A DNA stretch of 64,000 bases from assembly GCA_963853835.1 (NCBI GenBank), contig OY970820.1, positions 19,709,873-19,773,872 on the forward strand. Direction: 5' to 3'. Each line of letters opens with the position of its first letter. Position 1 is the stretch's first letter. Position numbers and translations under genes: made by a program. Positions 1 to 13,200 of the stretch are shown here, piece after piece. Below the pieces are notes generated by a model. That model did no database searches, was not told where the DNA came from, and was given only the letters and a program-made list of their open reading frames with translations. Origin of the DNA: Calendula officinalis. Lineage: Eukaryota; Streptophyta; Magnoliopsida; Asterales; Asteraceae.

Positions 1-279
1 CAAAACAACAGTGGGTAAACAATCATCCCATACATGAACAAATAAGGATAAAATACATCAGGAGGGAGATTACTAATTAGGATGTCAAGTGCTAAAACTA
101 ATACAATTACGAAAATCAAAAGCGGGTGAATCATTCTTGATCTTGATTTTGAAGATGAGAGAATTTTTTTTGTGGTATAAAGAAGTGTGGATGATGTGTT
201 TATTTATAGTGTAAAAATATATAGCCGTTGTAAATTTTTAATATTAAAATATTTTTTTTTACCGTTATATATATAGCAG

Positions 280-280
<1 letters not shown>

Positions 281-371
<91 letters not shown>
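281..371. repeat. (TA)n microsatellite
   Basis: About 45 uninterrupted TA units. Length is likely to vary between individuals, and the exact number in an assembly is unreliable. Confidence 0.97.
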
Positions 372-373
<2 letters not shown>

Positions 374-419
374 TTTTTTTAATAAAGAGAATAATTAAAG
401 AAATAAATTACATAAACAT

Positions 420-690
420 ATTTGTAAAAATATTAGTGAATGTTAAATGAATTAGTAAATAAAAAATATATAATATGCATAAATAAATGTTAGTATATAT
501 AAATGAGTTAGCATACATAAAATAAATGTAGTAACATAAATAAATATTAGTAACATAAATAAAAGTTAGATGCAAGTAAATGTTAGTTTGCATAATTAAA
601 AGTTAGTGAGCATAATTAAAAGTTAGAAGACATAAATGTAAATGTTAGTTTGCATAAATTAAAAGGGTTAGTAAATATAAGAATAAATAA
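420..690. repeat. degenerate AT-rich minisatellite
   Basis: Loose repetition of 20-25 bp units of the form (G)TTAGTA/TGCATAAATAAA, for example around 487, 525, 550, 570, 600 and 640. The copies have drifted too far to fix a clean unit. It lies just past the TA tract. Confidence 0.6.
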
Positions 691-1815
691 GTACAATAAT
701 AAATGTAAGTATGTTAGTAGTCACAAGATTAGTAGTCCAAATGTCATCATAATGTCCTTGATAGAATATGTTTGGTTTTATTTAGTTTATTATGATAATT
801 ATATTATAATTTTATGTTAAGAAAATATTTACCTTATGTAGTTAACATGATTAATTGAATGTACCTTGTGATTGAGTTGGTCTTCCTTGATTAAGAACTT
901 TCGTGCTGATAACATGTTATAAATTAGATATGATTATGACCCTATTAACACTTCATCAAAGAACTTGCTAAGTATATAACAAGAACATGAGATGAAGAAC
1001 AATAACAAGAAAGAAGAGAGGAAGAGAAGTATGTAAATACTTATTAAAGTGTTGAGGTGCATTTTATTCATCCATCTCATGGGGTATTTATACTAAAAGT
1101 TTTACCCTTGAATTACATGTACATACAAATGAAAGGTAAATAAGTAGACATAGATTTGATGGAGAAGACATGAAGGTTGAAAATGTGGCAATCCATTTAA
1201 TGATTTTGTCCTGCATATTCATAATAGGTTAATATTTATTTGAGAATTTTTCATTTTTTCTTGTGCAGTAAAGTATGATCTCTATTTGAGTTCAATTTGC
1301 CTTAAACTTTTGGTCCTCTTGAATTATTATGTAGATAATATTTGAGTGGTTTGTGGATAAAAGTAGAAATGTCAAAAGGAATATAGGACTAATTATTAGG
1401 TCTTTTTTACCGTTAGATTGGCTAAAATTACTTCGGAAAAAAGAAGCCAAAAATGTATTTTAATGCCCTTGAACAAATTAGTCGGTTGCATCTTTAGGTG
1501 TGCGCCTCTTTGGTTAAACATCTGACAAAATCACAAAATAAAGAAGAGGTGTGCCTGTTTCTAATAAAAAAAATGAGTATTTTATGTTAGTATTAGTATT
1601 TTTTGTGTATATTTTATAATGTATGGTCCAAAAATATTAAGTGAAAACTTATTGTTATTAACCTTAAATGATTAGCCTTAAACAGAAAGAAGAGAAAGTG
1701 AATCATGATTGTAAACGGGAGTTTTTATTCATTAAATCAAATTATAATCAAATTATGATTATAAATGTGTGTATATTTTTCAAATTATTATCCGGGTTTC
1801 CTGGTATGGGATACT

Positions 1816-1878
1816 CCTAGGGGATTCGGGATTAGAGAAAGGGGATACCCCTTGGGGATCCGGGTTTAGAGAAAGGGG
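1816..1878. repeat. G-rich direct repeat, two units
   Basis: Two 29-bp units start at 1816 and 1850, sharing GGGGAT, CGGG and TAGAGAAAGGGG. Further GGGGAT-type runs follow at about 1945-1990. The sense strand therefore carries many G-runs within 200 bp, about 300 bp upstream of the next gene. Confidence 0.75.
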
Positions 1879-2090
1879 CTTGTAAGTGTTGTCGGAAAGT
1901 ACAAAAGTACAAAACAATACAAAAAAACAGAAAAAGTGGGATCAGGGATTTGAAGTAGGGGATTATGGGGGATCGGAGATAACAAAGGGGATAACATTAT
2001 TTCAGCATTAGTTGTGAATTCATAGTGAAACAACGTTATATAAGCAAATGACTCTTCCTTTTGCTAACCAATATGCTTATATCAGGCCTC

Positions 2091-2180
2091 GGGGCCCGGG
2101 TTAGTATATTGGGCCGAATGATATACCCGGCCCACATAATAAAAGGTAAACGGGTGAAGCAACTCGTCTAAAACCCTCTG
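2091..2180 (+). promoter_or_regulatory. site-II and telo-box promoter region
   Basis: TGGGCC at 2110 and GGCCCA at 2129 are site-II elements (TGGGCY), the type bound by TCP factors. A GGGCCCGGG run lies at about 2091-2099, and AAAACCCT at 2170-2177 resembles a telo-box. Site II plus telo-box is a known pairing in plant promoters of translation-related genes, which suits the methyltransferase starting 50 bp downstream. Sites were read directly; function is inferred. Confidence 0.55.
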
Positions 2181-2228
2181 AAGCTTTTTCACACACACAC
2201 ACACAGACAGTGACAGCGATCAACAATA

Positions 2229-5200
2229 ATGGGGAAGCAGAAGAAAGGGCAAAAAAAAGCACAAGAAGCAGAGCTTCTCAGCACACTCGAGGACTTCACC
2301 AGCAAAGAAAATTGGGATAAATTCTTCAGTATCAAAGGCACTGATGATCCATTCGAGTGGTACGCCGAGTGGCCTCAGCTCCGAGACCTCCTTCTTACAC
2401 ACCTATCCACACCGCCGGAACTTTCGCCATCGGATGTTCAAGTTCTTGTACCTGGTTGTGGCAATTCACGCCTTTCTGAGCAACTATATGATGCCGGATT
2501 TCAGTGTATTACTAATATTGATTTTTCTAAAGTTGTGATTGGGGATATGTTGAAGAGGAATGTACGTTCTCGTCCTTGTATGCGATGGAGAGTAATGGAT
2601 ATGACTAGTATGCAGGTGTTTATCGTCCTTTAGACTTATCAACTGCCAAAATTGATTCATGTACTTAGAAGTTATCATTGTGTTCATAACTTATTCCCTC
2701 TTCTCTTTGTTTGCTATTGATTTCCAGATTGCAGATAAGTCGTTTGATGCTGTTCTTGACAAGGGAGGATTAGATGCTTTAATGGAACCTGAGCTTGGGC
2801 CTACGCTAGGGAATCAATATGTATCCGAGGTCTCTTGGAATCATCTTATAGTAGACATAGTTTGCTAATAATAATATCTTTTTCTTTCCTTGCTTTATGC
2901 CCTTAAATATGAATATCTGGAATGTGTATTGCCAGGTAAAAAGAGTTCTGAAAGAAGGTGGAAAATTTATTTGTCTAACCCTTGGAGAATCTCATGTTTT
3001 AGGTATCTTTTTCACATAGATTCTTATCCCCACATATATTTTTATAACTTTGTGGCCTTTCTAATCTAATATCTCTTTTTAGGCATGCTTTTTCCCAAGT
3101 TCCGGTACGGATGGAAGATTAGCATTCATGTATTACCTCAAAAACCATCCAAAAAGTCAAGTTTAAGAACTTTCATGGTGGTTGCCGAGAAAACAAGTCC
3201 CACTACACTACAAACAATATTAACATCTTTTGATCATGATACACTTGGTAGTGGTGATCAGGTACAAAAATCTATTTTCTTTATATTTCTGCATATTTTG
3301 TTACAATCTGTGACATTGTTACAACTCATTTTACATGTTAAATCTCATATCTATATAGGCTCGTGGTATATTTGAAGCACTTGAAACCGAGAACAAAATT
3401 CGAACAAATTGGTCTAATGGTGGTGATTTAGTGTACTCACTTGAAGACCTAAAAATAGGAGTCAAAGGGGATATGTCAGAACTTAACCCTGGTCAACGGG
3501 TACAACTCACTTTAGGTGAACCTGGACAGTCCCGTTTTTGCTACAAAACTGTACTTCTTGATGCTAAGGAAAATTCAGATGAATTTTTATATTATTGTGG
3601 AGTTTTTCTTGTACCCAAGGTTAGTCGCTTACAATTTGTACATCTCCATAAAAAGTTGGAAACACACATTTAATGGAATTCTTAATTCGTACAATTTTTT
3701 ATTATAAAATGTGTAACTAAATTATAGATTTCAGACTCGAGGTCATGAATGGCTATTCTCTTCAGAAGAAGGACAATGGATGGTTGTCGAGAGCTCAAAA
3801 ACAGCTCGGCTAGTAATGGTAGTTATTAGTTAATTACATCCACACATTTTGTCAATAAAATATTAAAATCTCCATAATTTGGAGCACATAAATTAACAAT
3901 TATGTATTATTTTTTAGGTTTTCCTAGATGGCAGCCATACTGGTACCAGCAGTGAAGATATACAGGTGAGTCTTTGTTTTATGTGTAATATTTATTGCAC
4001 AAATGTCACATATCTATTTATGACTAATAGCTGAATGGATCATGTTATTTTAATATATACAATATATAATTTCAGAAGGATCTTTCTCCTCTTGTCAAAC
4101 AACTAGCACCTGCTAAAATTAAAGATGGATCTCAAATTCCGTATGTTTTTTATTTTATTAAACTTTTTTTCCTATTTTTTTAATGTCAAATCTTTTTTTT
4201 GTTGAAATTTTGTATAGATTCATGGCAGCAAGTGATGGGCTGAAGCAGCGAAAAATTGTTCACGAGGTTTTAAATCCTCTATAAATAATTCATTTTAAAG
4301 TATTATGTTAGTTTAAATAATATTACTTGTGATGTGGGCTATATTTCTTGCTTTTGTTTAACAGGCGACATCTCCATTGACTGGTCAAATCATTGTTGAT
4401 GATGTGGTATATGAAAAGGTTGATGGTCAACTTAGTCAACTATCTCTCTCCAAAGACCTTGTATTTCGGCGGTTGACTTTTGAAAGATCTGAAGGCTTGA
4501 TACAGTCTGAAGGTTTGCTAACAAATGAAGGATCTCAAAAATCTGTTACTGAAAATGGAAATAAAAAGTCAAGTTCTTCTTCTAAATCAAAGAAAAAGAA
4601 AAACGACTCTCATGTAGACGGTTGGCATTTTATTATTTATTTTATTTTATTTTATTTTTGGCTCTGATTTTAATATATGTAACAGATGCAAGCAATGATA
4701 TGAATGTTGATCATGGCTATTTAGCAAGTTCTTATCATTCTGGTATAATATCTGGATTTATGCTGATTTCTTCATACCTAGAAAGAATGGCATCATCCGA
4801 AAGAGCAGTAAGAATTTTTGTATTTACCTTTTTTTTTAATTAAATTAATTTTTTACATAAATAACTAAAATGAAATTTACATAATTTCCAGGTTAGGGCA
4901 GTTATAATTGGTCTTGGTGCTGGCCTACTTCCTATGTTTCTCCATAGATGCATTCCATTTCTACAAGTTGAGGTAATAATTATATTAATAAAATTGAAAA
5001 AAAGTTACTCAATACAAAACTTACATTCTTAAAAACTAAAATCACCTACACGATTGGATTACTTTCAGGCAGCAGAGTTAGATCCAGTAGTTGTGGATAT
5101 TGCTAGAGAATATTTCGGTTTCACAGAAGATGAACAATTAAAGGTAATTATTTTTTTATTTTATGTCATGTATTATTAATAGAGAATAATAAATAATCAG

Positions 5201-5853
5201 CTTTGGTTTTTAATTTTTTGTTAAACATATCAATTTATCATATCAGGTACATGTCACTGATGGGATTAAGTTTGTGGAAGATGTTGCTACTGGTAAAGAT
5301 AAACTCGACATACTTATTGTAGACGTGGACTCTCCAGACTCGAGGTTAATATTTATCTTTTATTTTATAAATTCCACAATTATAAAAATAATAATTAAAG
5401 TTATGGTTTACTTTTATTTTTGTGTAGCTCTGGGATGACATGTCCTGCTGCAAGCTTTGTTGAGGAATCTTTTCTGAAAACGGTTAAAAGTTCATTGTCT
5501 GAGGAAGGTCTTTTTGTGATTAATTTGGTTTCGCGATCACAAGCCATGAAGGAAACGGTTATATCAAGAATGAAAGTGGTAAGATCCTGGGTCGGGTCGG
5601 GTAACGGGTCATGATTTGGATCCATTTAACATTGATTTTGTTTATGCTTACTTTTTTCTGATTTCAGGTGTTTGGTAAGCTTTTCTCGCTGCAACTTGAA
5701 GAGGATGTGAATGAAGTTATATTTGCTGTTAATTCGGGAATTTGTTCACTTGATGGTTATGGTCAACTGTCGAAATTATTAAAGGTCAAACACCCTGAAA
5801 TGAGCAAAACCATAATTGATTCTGCAAACAAGATTAAACCTCTCGATGGTTGA
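2229..5853 (+). CDS. METTL13: METTL13-like eEF1A lysine and N-terminal methyltransferase
   Basis: A SAM-dependent methyltransferase of the METTL13 (eEF1A-KNMT) family. Animal members methylate a lysine and the N-terminus of elongation factor eEF1A with two separate domains; the plant role is inferred by homology. I read 16 exons: 2229-2615, 2728-2829, 2936-3002, 3083-3261, 3359-3619, 3735-3818, 3918-3965, 4076-4140, 4218-4266, 4365-4620, 4686-4807, 4892-4972, 5069-5143, 5247-5344, 5428-5578 and 5668-5853. All have GT-AG borders and join in frame to 736 residues, close to the usual family size. The N-terminal domain has the SAM motif VLVPGCGNSRL at residues 72-82. A Ser/Lys-rich linker covers about 470-496. 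The C-terminal spermidine-synthase-like domain has GLGAG at 547-551 and the acidic ELDP at about 570-573. The start is the first ATG, followed by a lysine-rich leader (MGKQKKGQ). No lesion was seen. Confidence 0.93.
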
Positions 5854-7086
5854 TGCTTTTGCTGATCATTTTTTGTCGTGTGCTACAATTTCAGGTTTTG
5901 TATAATAGTGATTGATTGGACTAAAATCCTTGACTAAATCTTATTGTCTTGTTTAAGTAATTTCCTCTTGTTTTCCTTGTGTTTGAGAAGATATTTTTTG
6001 GCTTTGTTTTCTAATAGCCCACAGATGAACTGAAAAAACAACTACCTTGCGCATTGTTGACCGAATTGCAAGTAAATTTTAGAAAACCAATTTAACTGAA
6101 CACGGGTCCATTTAGACCCATAACAAGTAATTAAATAGCGTTTAACCGAAAGTCCGAAACTAATTGATTTTAATTTATAATTAATTGAAACTTTTATTGT
6201 CTGGGTCATTCAACCATGCTCACCTTGGGTACTTGGTATAAGAATTTGATTTTTTTTTTTTTTGAAAAAAAGATTAACTAGTGAAGAGCTTCGTCATTGT
6301 CATCACCTAGAAAATCAAAAAATATTATATATAACCTTTCATACATCGTACATACAAAACAAACAAAGCATTGTACAACACATGCTTGTACATGCTTACA
6401 CGAAAAAGTTAAAAGTCAAAACAAAAGCTGCAAATAAAGCAAACATCTAAACTACTACATGACAACTACAAAGCTGCAAAAAGGACGAAAATAGCTAAAC
6501 CACTGCATGACAATCTTCATATTAACGTTCCATTCGTCTGCCACCTTTAATAAATGAAAGCCTATATTGCCACATGGCGCCTTCTTAGATGACAAACATG
6601 ACATGTGGCAACACCAACTCTAGATAATTTTTCCCTCCCAAAATAAAATAAGATAATTTAATATATTAATGGTTATTATATTAAAAATTCAAATCTGTAG
6701 ATAGCAAAAAATCTTCTAAATCACGTTATGTATATCAACAAATAAACACATTTAAAAAAATTATGTAAATCTTTTATTAAATTTAAAAAAATGGGTTTTT
6801 TTATAACTAATTCAATCCTTAAATCCGGAATGTTTTATTTAATTTTAAGTTTTTTCATATTTGCCTCACTATATAAACTTAAAACAAACAATTAAAATTC
6901 CGAAATTTTATAACATTCAAAGAAAACAATAACTTTCAAGTACATAATTCATAAAGGGGTTTCTAACATGTGTCTCATACGCACATGTTTAGATGTATTA
7001 AATTTCCTAATAAATTCTTAATACATATTAATTAACATCATATACTTTACATATTCAATAGATGTATTTTATTTTGGAAACGGCAA

Positions 7087-7129
<43 letters not shown>

Positions 7130-7139
7130 TAAAAAATAA
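5854..7139. other. intergenic, no gene seen
   Basis: AT-rich sequence downstream of the methyltransferase gene. It begins with that gene's probable 3' UTR. A T-run at 6250-6263 followed by an A-rich tract to about 6500 could be a decayed retroposon tail, but no coding resemblance supports it. A short AAT microsatellite closes the stretch. Confidence 0.6.
7086..7128. repeat. (AAT)n microsatellite
   Basis: About 14 AAT/ATA units, directly before the Stowaway-like terminus. Confidence 0.95.
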
Positions 7140-7263
7140 TACTCACTCCGTCCCACAAAAAAGTACCCATTTCTCCCTAAATTTTTGTCCCACAAAAAGT
7201 TCTCATTTCTCAAATTGATGGGGGTCCACTCAATAAAATAATATAATTTTCAAAGACCCCACC

Positions 7264-8508
7264 TGTCACACCCCGCCAAAAGTGGTTTGCGGAATAACGG
7301 GCGTGCGACTATCATGAGTAAACATAGCATTATGATTATCGTAAATAATAAATGTTTGATGAAAAGTAATGTCACCATAATTTAATTTAAACAAAGTAGT
7401 TGAATCAAAACATAAGTTTTAACTAAAATTTGGAGGTGACATCTTTACAAAACGAAAGCTTGACTCCAATGCATGCGACTCAATGCTTAGCTAAGATACC
7501 TGAAAAACATAAGTAAAAGTATCAACAAGATTGTTGAGTGAATTCACAGGTTTTTAATAAAATCAAATAGTTCCATAATTTTTCGTATGCCATTCATGGC
7601 AAAAATAGTTTGATGATATAAAACATTAAAAATATTCTGCTCAAAAGCAGTAGTAGAAACAATAGTTTTCGTATGCCATCGTCGGCAAAAATAGTGTGAT
7701 AATAATAACGTTATAAATGACCTGCTCCGAGAGCAGTAGTACGATTTTACTCGCGTTAGTAGAAACAATAGTTTTCGTATGCCATCATTGGCAAAAATAG
7801 TGTGATGATATAAACGTTAAAATGACCTGCTCCGAGAGCAGTGGCACGATAAAATCGCAAGAAGAAACATGTGACGGTGATCCCCTAAAAGGTTAGCTAT
7901 ACCCTTTTAAGTTAAAATCTCGACCCTAAGTCCATAACCAAAACAACAACTCTAAAACGCATTTCCAATATGGATATACACTCCTCGTGGTCGGTAAACA
8001 CCGATAAATGATCAATAACGTGTGGGAGGGTGAGTCTCAGCCAATAGTACTATCTGTATATCCATGGCCTAGTCGCAACTAGCTAATGATTATGGTATGT
8101 AAGCATATACGCACTTCCATGCACTACATCTAAACCTAGTCCGAGATAAGGATTCGTTGTCAAGTTTCCAAAAATAGTTTCATCACAAATAATAGTAAAC
8201 GTTTAAAAATGTTGTAAACGTTTATAAAATAGTTGATATGTTTCAAAACAGTTAAAATGTAGTAAAAGAGAGGTTGTGAAATCACAGTCACAATAAGGTT
8301 TATTAAATACACTGTAATAAATAATGTAAAGATTTGTAAAAGCAGTTGTTATGTTTTTCACCCCAAAGTTGTAAAAGAAGTAAATAAAATGCGGTAAAAA
8401 GTGGGGCTGTGAACTCACCTGATGCAATGCTAGCCAAACGTGGTTTCCAATCAAATGATCCTAGCGTCCTAAACGCATAACAAATAATGTATGAGTGACG
8501 GTCTATAT
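7264..8508 (-). repeat. element C left (3') LTR, distal part
   Basis: This is the first 1245 bp on the plus strand of the roughly 2.95-kb left LTR of C. It is interrupted by element B at TATAT (8504-8508), and the LTR resumes at 16874. Two diverged internal copies of a block containing TTTTCGTATGCCAT lie at about 7577, 7666 and 7772. No counterpart of this part survives at the right end of the nest. Confidence 0.85.
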
Positions 8509-10253
8509 TGTAACACCTCAAATTTTAAACACAAAACATTTGCCCAAAATAAAACATTTTTCATAAATAGAAGAACTATCCCAAAAATATGGATTTACAA
8601 AAACCTTTGGTATGAATCAGAGTATAAAGTTTCGGTGTTACAAATTATATCAAAACCAAAGCTAAGCATAAATCCAATCTAAAGTTCTTCTACTCTAGGT
8701 CCCGCAACTCTATCCGTGCGAACCTAAGCCTTCGATCCCGAACCTGAGTACATAGCAAAACAAAACAAGGAGTACGTGAGACAAAAACGTCTCGTGAGCT
8801 ACATGGGTTTAGACCCCAAGGTTAATGATAATAACCGAAACACAATCAAACAAACAAACAAACTCATAAGCTATCACCCATCTGTCTAGTCACCCTATTG
8901 TGACTCTAATACCTTGCTTTCCTAGCAATCATACCTAGTTGTCAGGACATCCCCAACCAACTAGAACCACATTAACTTATTAACCGGGGATCCCCCGCGT
9001 TAACAAGCTTCAAGGTAAAGGCAAGAGGGAATCGCCCAATCTACCAATACCTGCCTTACTCGCCGGACTACTTCCAGTTAGCAAGACTACTATCATGGAA
9101 TGGGCCGATGGGGATCCGCCCAAATGCTCCCCATTCCATACCTCATGACCGGGGATCCCCCGAATCATCACATCATCTCACCATATCATAACTCGATGGT
9201 TATGTCAATCTAGCTCTCGGCTATCACGTCTATCTTCAAACAAGTTAGTTCAATACTATCATTGGTATAACTAACTATCAACTACTAGTCTACACAATTA
9301 AGCAAATAGACCATAACACAAGTAATAAAAATATATTTCATAGACTATGTACTCAGTAAAGTCCACACGTACTCACCTTAGCAACAAAGGTGCTCCAACT
9401 GTGTTCTTGACACCAAAGCTCTTGCTTCACAATTTCACCGACTTTCCAAGATGTCACCGAAAGCCTAAACAATGATCATACAATGATCAACATCACAATC
9501 TACTATCAATGTGTTCATCTATCTCTAGATAACACACATCAATCCATTTCCCCCAAATATGATGATTACCAAACCCTAGGTTTAACCAACCCTTAAGATT
9601 CTTACAAATCTTAACCATACACTTGATTTCCTTATTAATATACTATCTATTAAGTGTATACACCATTTATATCACCATAATCTATAACCCCAAGAACTAG
9701 GGTTTCAACCCCAAGCTTCTAAACCCATAGATCTAAAGCTACAACTACAAAGGATTGAAGATATACCTTAAATCTTCAACTAGGATTGAAGAATCACAAG
9801 ATTTGATGAAGAAATCGACTCCAAATGATGCTTGACACCCAAAATCGTTCACAAGTTCGAAGAGAGAAAAACTAGGGTTTCACTTGGCAATAAATGAGCC
9901 AAATCCCGACTTTAATGCTGCCAGACACAAGTTCACGACGCGACCATAGTTCGCGTCGCGAACTCTCCTTCTAGACGCATACTTAGCGATCGTTATCTAG
10001 TCGCGAACTACTTAGCGACACATGGCCAAACTCCCTGGGGCAAGTTCCCGATCGGGAACTTATAGTTCGCGCCGCGAACTCCTGATGGCAGCAAGGCTGC
10101 ACTTTTTCCAACTTGTCTCGACCCGGTTTCGCCCGTAACTTTCTCGTACGGTGTCCAAACGACACGAAACCAATTCCCACGTAATTTATATGATTTATCC
10201 ATAATTATCATATTTTTATACAATTTATTTATTTACAAATTCGGGTCGTTACA
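8509..10253 (-). repeat. element B 3' LTR
   Basis: Terminal dinucleotides are TG...CA. On the element's sense strand it begins TGTAACGACCCG and ends GAGGTGTTACA. It contains telo-box sequences (AAACCCTAG) at about 9571, 9698 and 9882 and a GC-rich palindrome cluster at 9930-10080. Confidence 0.95.
9930..10080. repeat. GC-rich palindrome cluster in the B LTR (left copy)
   Basis: Perfect or near-perfect short palindromes: AGTTCGCGTCGCGAACT at 9948, AGTTCCCGATCGGGAACT at 10043 and AGTTCGCGCCGCGAACT at 10064. Variants lie at 9931 and about 10000. The same cluster occurs at 16545-16695 and 40311-40461 in the other B LTR copies. Confidence 0.9.
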
Positions 10254-10265
10254 ACTATCTACCCC
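10254..10265 (-). other. element B polypurine tract
   Basis: The minus strand reads GGGGTAGATAGT between the gag-pol stop codon and the 3' LTR, the expected plus-strand primer position. Confidence 0.8.
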
Positions 10266-13200
10266 TTAAGAAGATTCCGTCCTCGGAATCTCATCATAGT
10301 TCACGAAATCCGGGTATCTTTTCCGAATCTCGTCCTTGACTTCCCAAGTCAAATTCGGCCCAAGTGAATGCTTCCACTTGACCAACACCAACTCGATCTC
10401 TTTATTCCGAAGCTTCTTTGTCTTCGTTTCTAATATAGCTTCGGGCTCCTCAATCAACCGGTTCGGGCCGTCAACCCGCAACTCTTGCAATGGAATAATA
10501 TTTTCAACTTCCCCGATAAACTTCTTCAAATAACTCACATGAAAGGTGTCATGCACACCTTGAAGTTCGGGTGGAAGTTCCAACTTAAAAGCTTGAAGCC
10601 CGACCCGTTTCAATATTTTAAACGGTCCAACATACCTTGGACTTAACTTTCCCTTTTTACCAAACCGCATCACACCTTTCCAAGGTGACACTTTCAACAT
10701 CACCATATCACCGACATCCAAGTCGTATGGTCTTTTCTTTAAGCCCGAATAACTTCGTTGTCTATCTTGGGCGACTTTCATGTTGTTTTGAATAATACCA
10801 ATCTTTTCATTTGTCACTCTCACGATCTCGGGACCCGTGAGTTTCGTCTCTCCCGCTTCCAACCAACAAGATGGAGTTCTACATTTCCTCCCATACAACG
10901 CCTCATAAGGCGGCATCTTAATAGTCGAGTGATAGCTATTATTATATGAGAACTCGACTAACGGTAAATGTTCATCCCATTTACCACCGAAGTCTAACAC
11001 ACACGACCTCAACATGTCTTCAACCGTTTGAATTGTTCTTTCACTTTGACCGTCGGTTTGCGGGTGATAAGCCGTGCTCAACCGCAACTTTGTACCCAAT
11101 TCTTCTTGTAAAGATCGCCAAAATCTCGAGGTAAACCTCGCGTCTCTATCGGACACAATCGATAACGGAACCCCGTGGAGTCGAACCACTTCATCAACAT
11201 ACAACTTAGCCAACTTCTCAAGTGGCAATGTTTCCCGAATTGCTAAAAATAACGCACTTTTGGTCAACCGGTCAACTATGACCCAAATGGCATCGTGACC
11301 TCTACTCGTCTTCGGTAAACCTACTATGAAATCCATAGTTATATCTTCCCACTTCCCGGCCGGTACAACTAATGATTGAGCTACCCCATATGGTACTTGA
11401 TGCTCGGCTTTCACTTGTGCACACGTGGCACACTTAGAGATATACTTGGCCACCCTCGCCTTCATTCCGGGCCACCAATAAACCCGTTTCATATCTTGGT
11501 ACGTCTTTGTACTTCCCGGGTGAATCGAATACTTCGATTTATGCACATCATACAACAACTCTTTTCGGATACCACCGAACTTAGGAACCCAAATACGGCC
11601 GCCTACGGTCTTCAACCCTTGTGCATTTTCGAGAAAATGTTGGTTCTTACCTAACCGTTCTTGTCTTAACTCGTCTTTTCCCATAACTTCTCGTTGGGCA
11701 TTCTTGATTCTTTCGATAATACTCGAGACAACTTCTATACGTGATAACATTCCTCGGTTCGGATTTTCATAAACCTTTCGGCTCAAGGCATCGGCCACCA
11801 CGTTCGCCTTCCCCGCATGATACACAATCTCACAATCATAATCGGCAATCAACTCGATCCACCTTCTTTGTCGCATATTAAGGTCTTTTTGTGTAAACAC
11901 ATATTGCAAACTCTTATGATCCGTGTACAATGTACACCGAGTGCCATACAAATAATGCCTCCACAACTTCAAGGCAAAAATAATCGCCGCCAATTCCAAG
12001 TCGTGTGTCGTGTACCTTAATTCCGCATTCTTCAATTGTCGCGAGGCATACGCGATCACCTTTCCTCTTTGCATCAACACACAACCGAGCCCTTGATTCG
12101 AAGCATCACTATAAACCACAAAATCTTCCATACCATCAGGTAACGTAAGGATCGGCGCGTTACATAACTTTTCTTTTAACAACTTAAACGCCTCTTCTTG
12201 CTTCTTTTCCCACACAAACTTCTCACTTTTTCTCGTTAACTTCGTGAGTGGAATCGCGATTCTCGAGAAATCTTGTATAAATCTTCGGTAATAACCGGCT
12301 AATCCAAGAAAACTTCTAACCTCGGTAGGAGTCCTCGGAGGCTCCCAATTTGACACCGCTTCAATCTTGGACGGATCAACCTTAATACCATCACACGTCA
12401 CCACGTGACCTAAGAATTGTACTTCCCGCAACCAAAATTCGCACTTTGAAAATTTTGCATACAACTTCTCCCGTTTTAACACATCTAACACAAGTCTCAA
12501 ATGACCTTCGTGTTCTTCTTCGGTTTTTGAATAAATCAAAATGTCGTCAATAAACACGATCAAAAACTTATCAAGGAACGGTTTACAAACCCGATTCATC
12601 AAATCCATAAAAATAGCCGGCGCGTTTGTAAGACCAAACGGCATCACTAGAAATTCATAATGACCATAACGTGTACGAAAAGCCGTCTTCTCGGTATCGC
12701 CTTCTTTCACCCGAACTTGGTGATAACCCGACCTCAAATCGATCTTTGAGAAATAACTAGCACCTTGCAATTGGTCGAATAAGTCGTCAATTCTCGGCAA
12801 CGGGTAACGGTTCTTAATAGTTACCTTATTCAACTCTCGGTAGTCAATACACATTCTCATCGAACCGTCTTTCTTTTTAACAAATAACACCGGTGCACCC
12901 CACGGTGACGAACTCGGACGAATAAAACCTTTATCTAACAATTCTTGCAATTGGGTCATCAATTCCCGCATCTCGGTGGGAGCTAAACGATAGGGAGCGC
13001 GAGCAATCGGCGTCGCCCCCGGAACTAGATCAATCTTAAACTCGACTTGTCTCTCCGGTGGCAAACCGGGCAAGTCATCGGGAAATACTTCGGGAAAATC
13101 CCGAATAATCTTGACATCATCCATTGACTTCTTTTCCTTTCGGCCATCTAATACATATGCAATAAACGATGTACAACCTTTCGATATACTTTTTCTCGCC

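Larger units (their letters stand above)
1..2090. other. AT-rich intergenic region without a recognisable gene
   Basis: No open frame here resembles a protein family. The stretch holds an AT microsatellite, a degenerate minisatellite and a G-rich duplicated segment, listed separately. Around 900-930 the minus strand reads like the primer-binding stretch seen next to some copia LTRs (TTATCAGCACGA-like), so 925-1150 could be a decayed copia LTR. That is a weak suggestion only. Confidence 0.6.

Noticed and set aside
408..593. Minus-strand open frame rich in Ile, Tyr and Asn
   Set aside because: It reads through the AT-rich minisatellite; the composition reflects the repeat, and there is no family resemblance.
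6262..6450. Small plus-strand frame downstream of METTL13
   Set aside because: Starts in an A-rich tract after a T-run and has no domain or conserved look. More likely decayed retroposon sequence.
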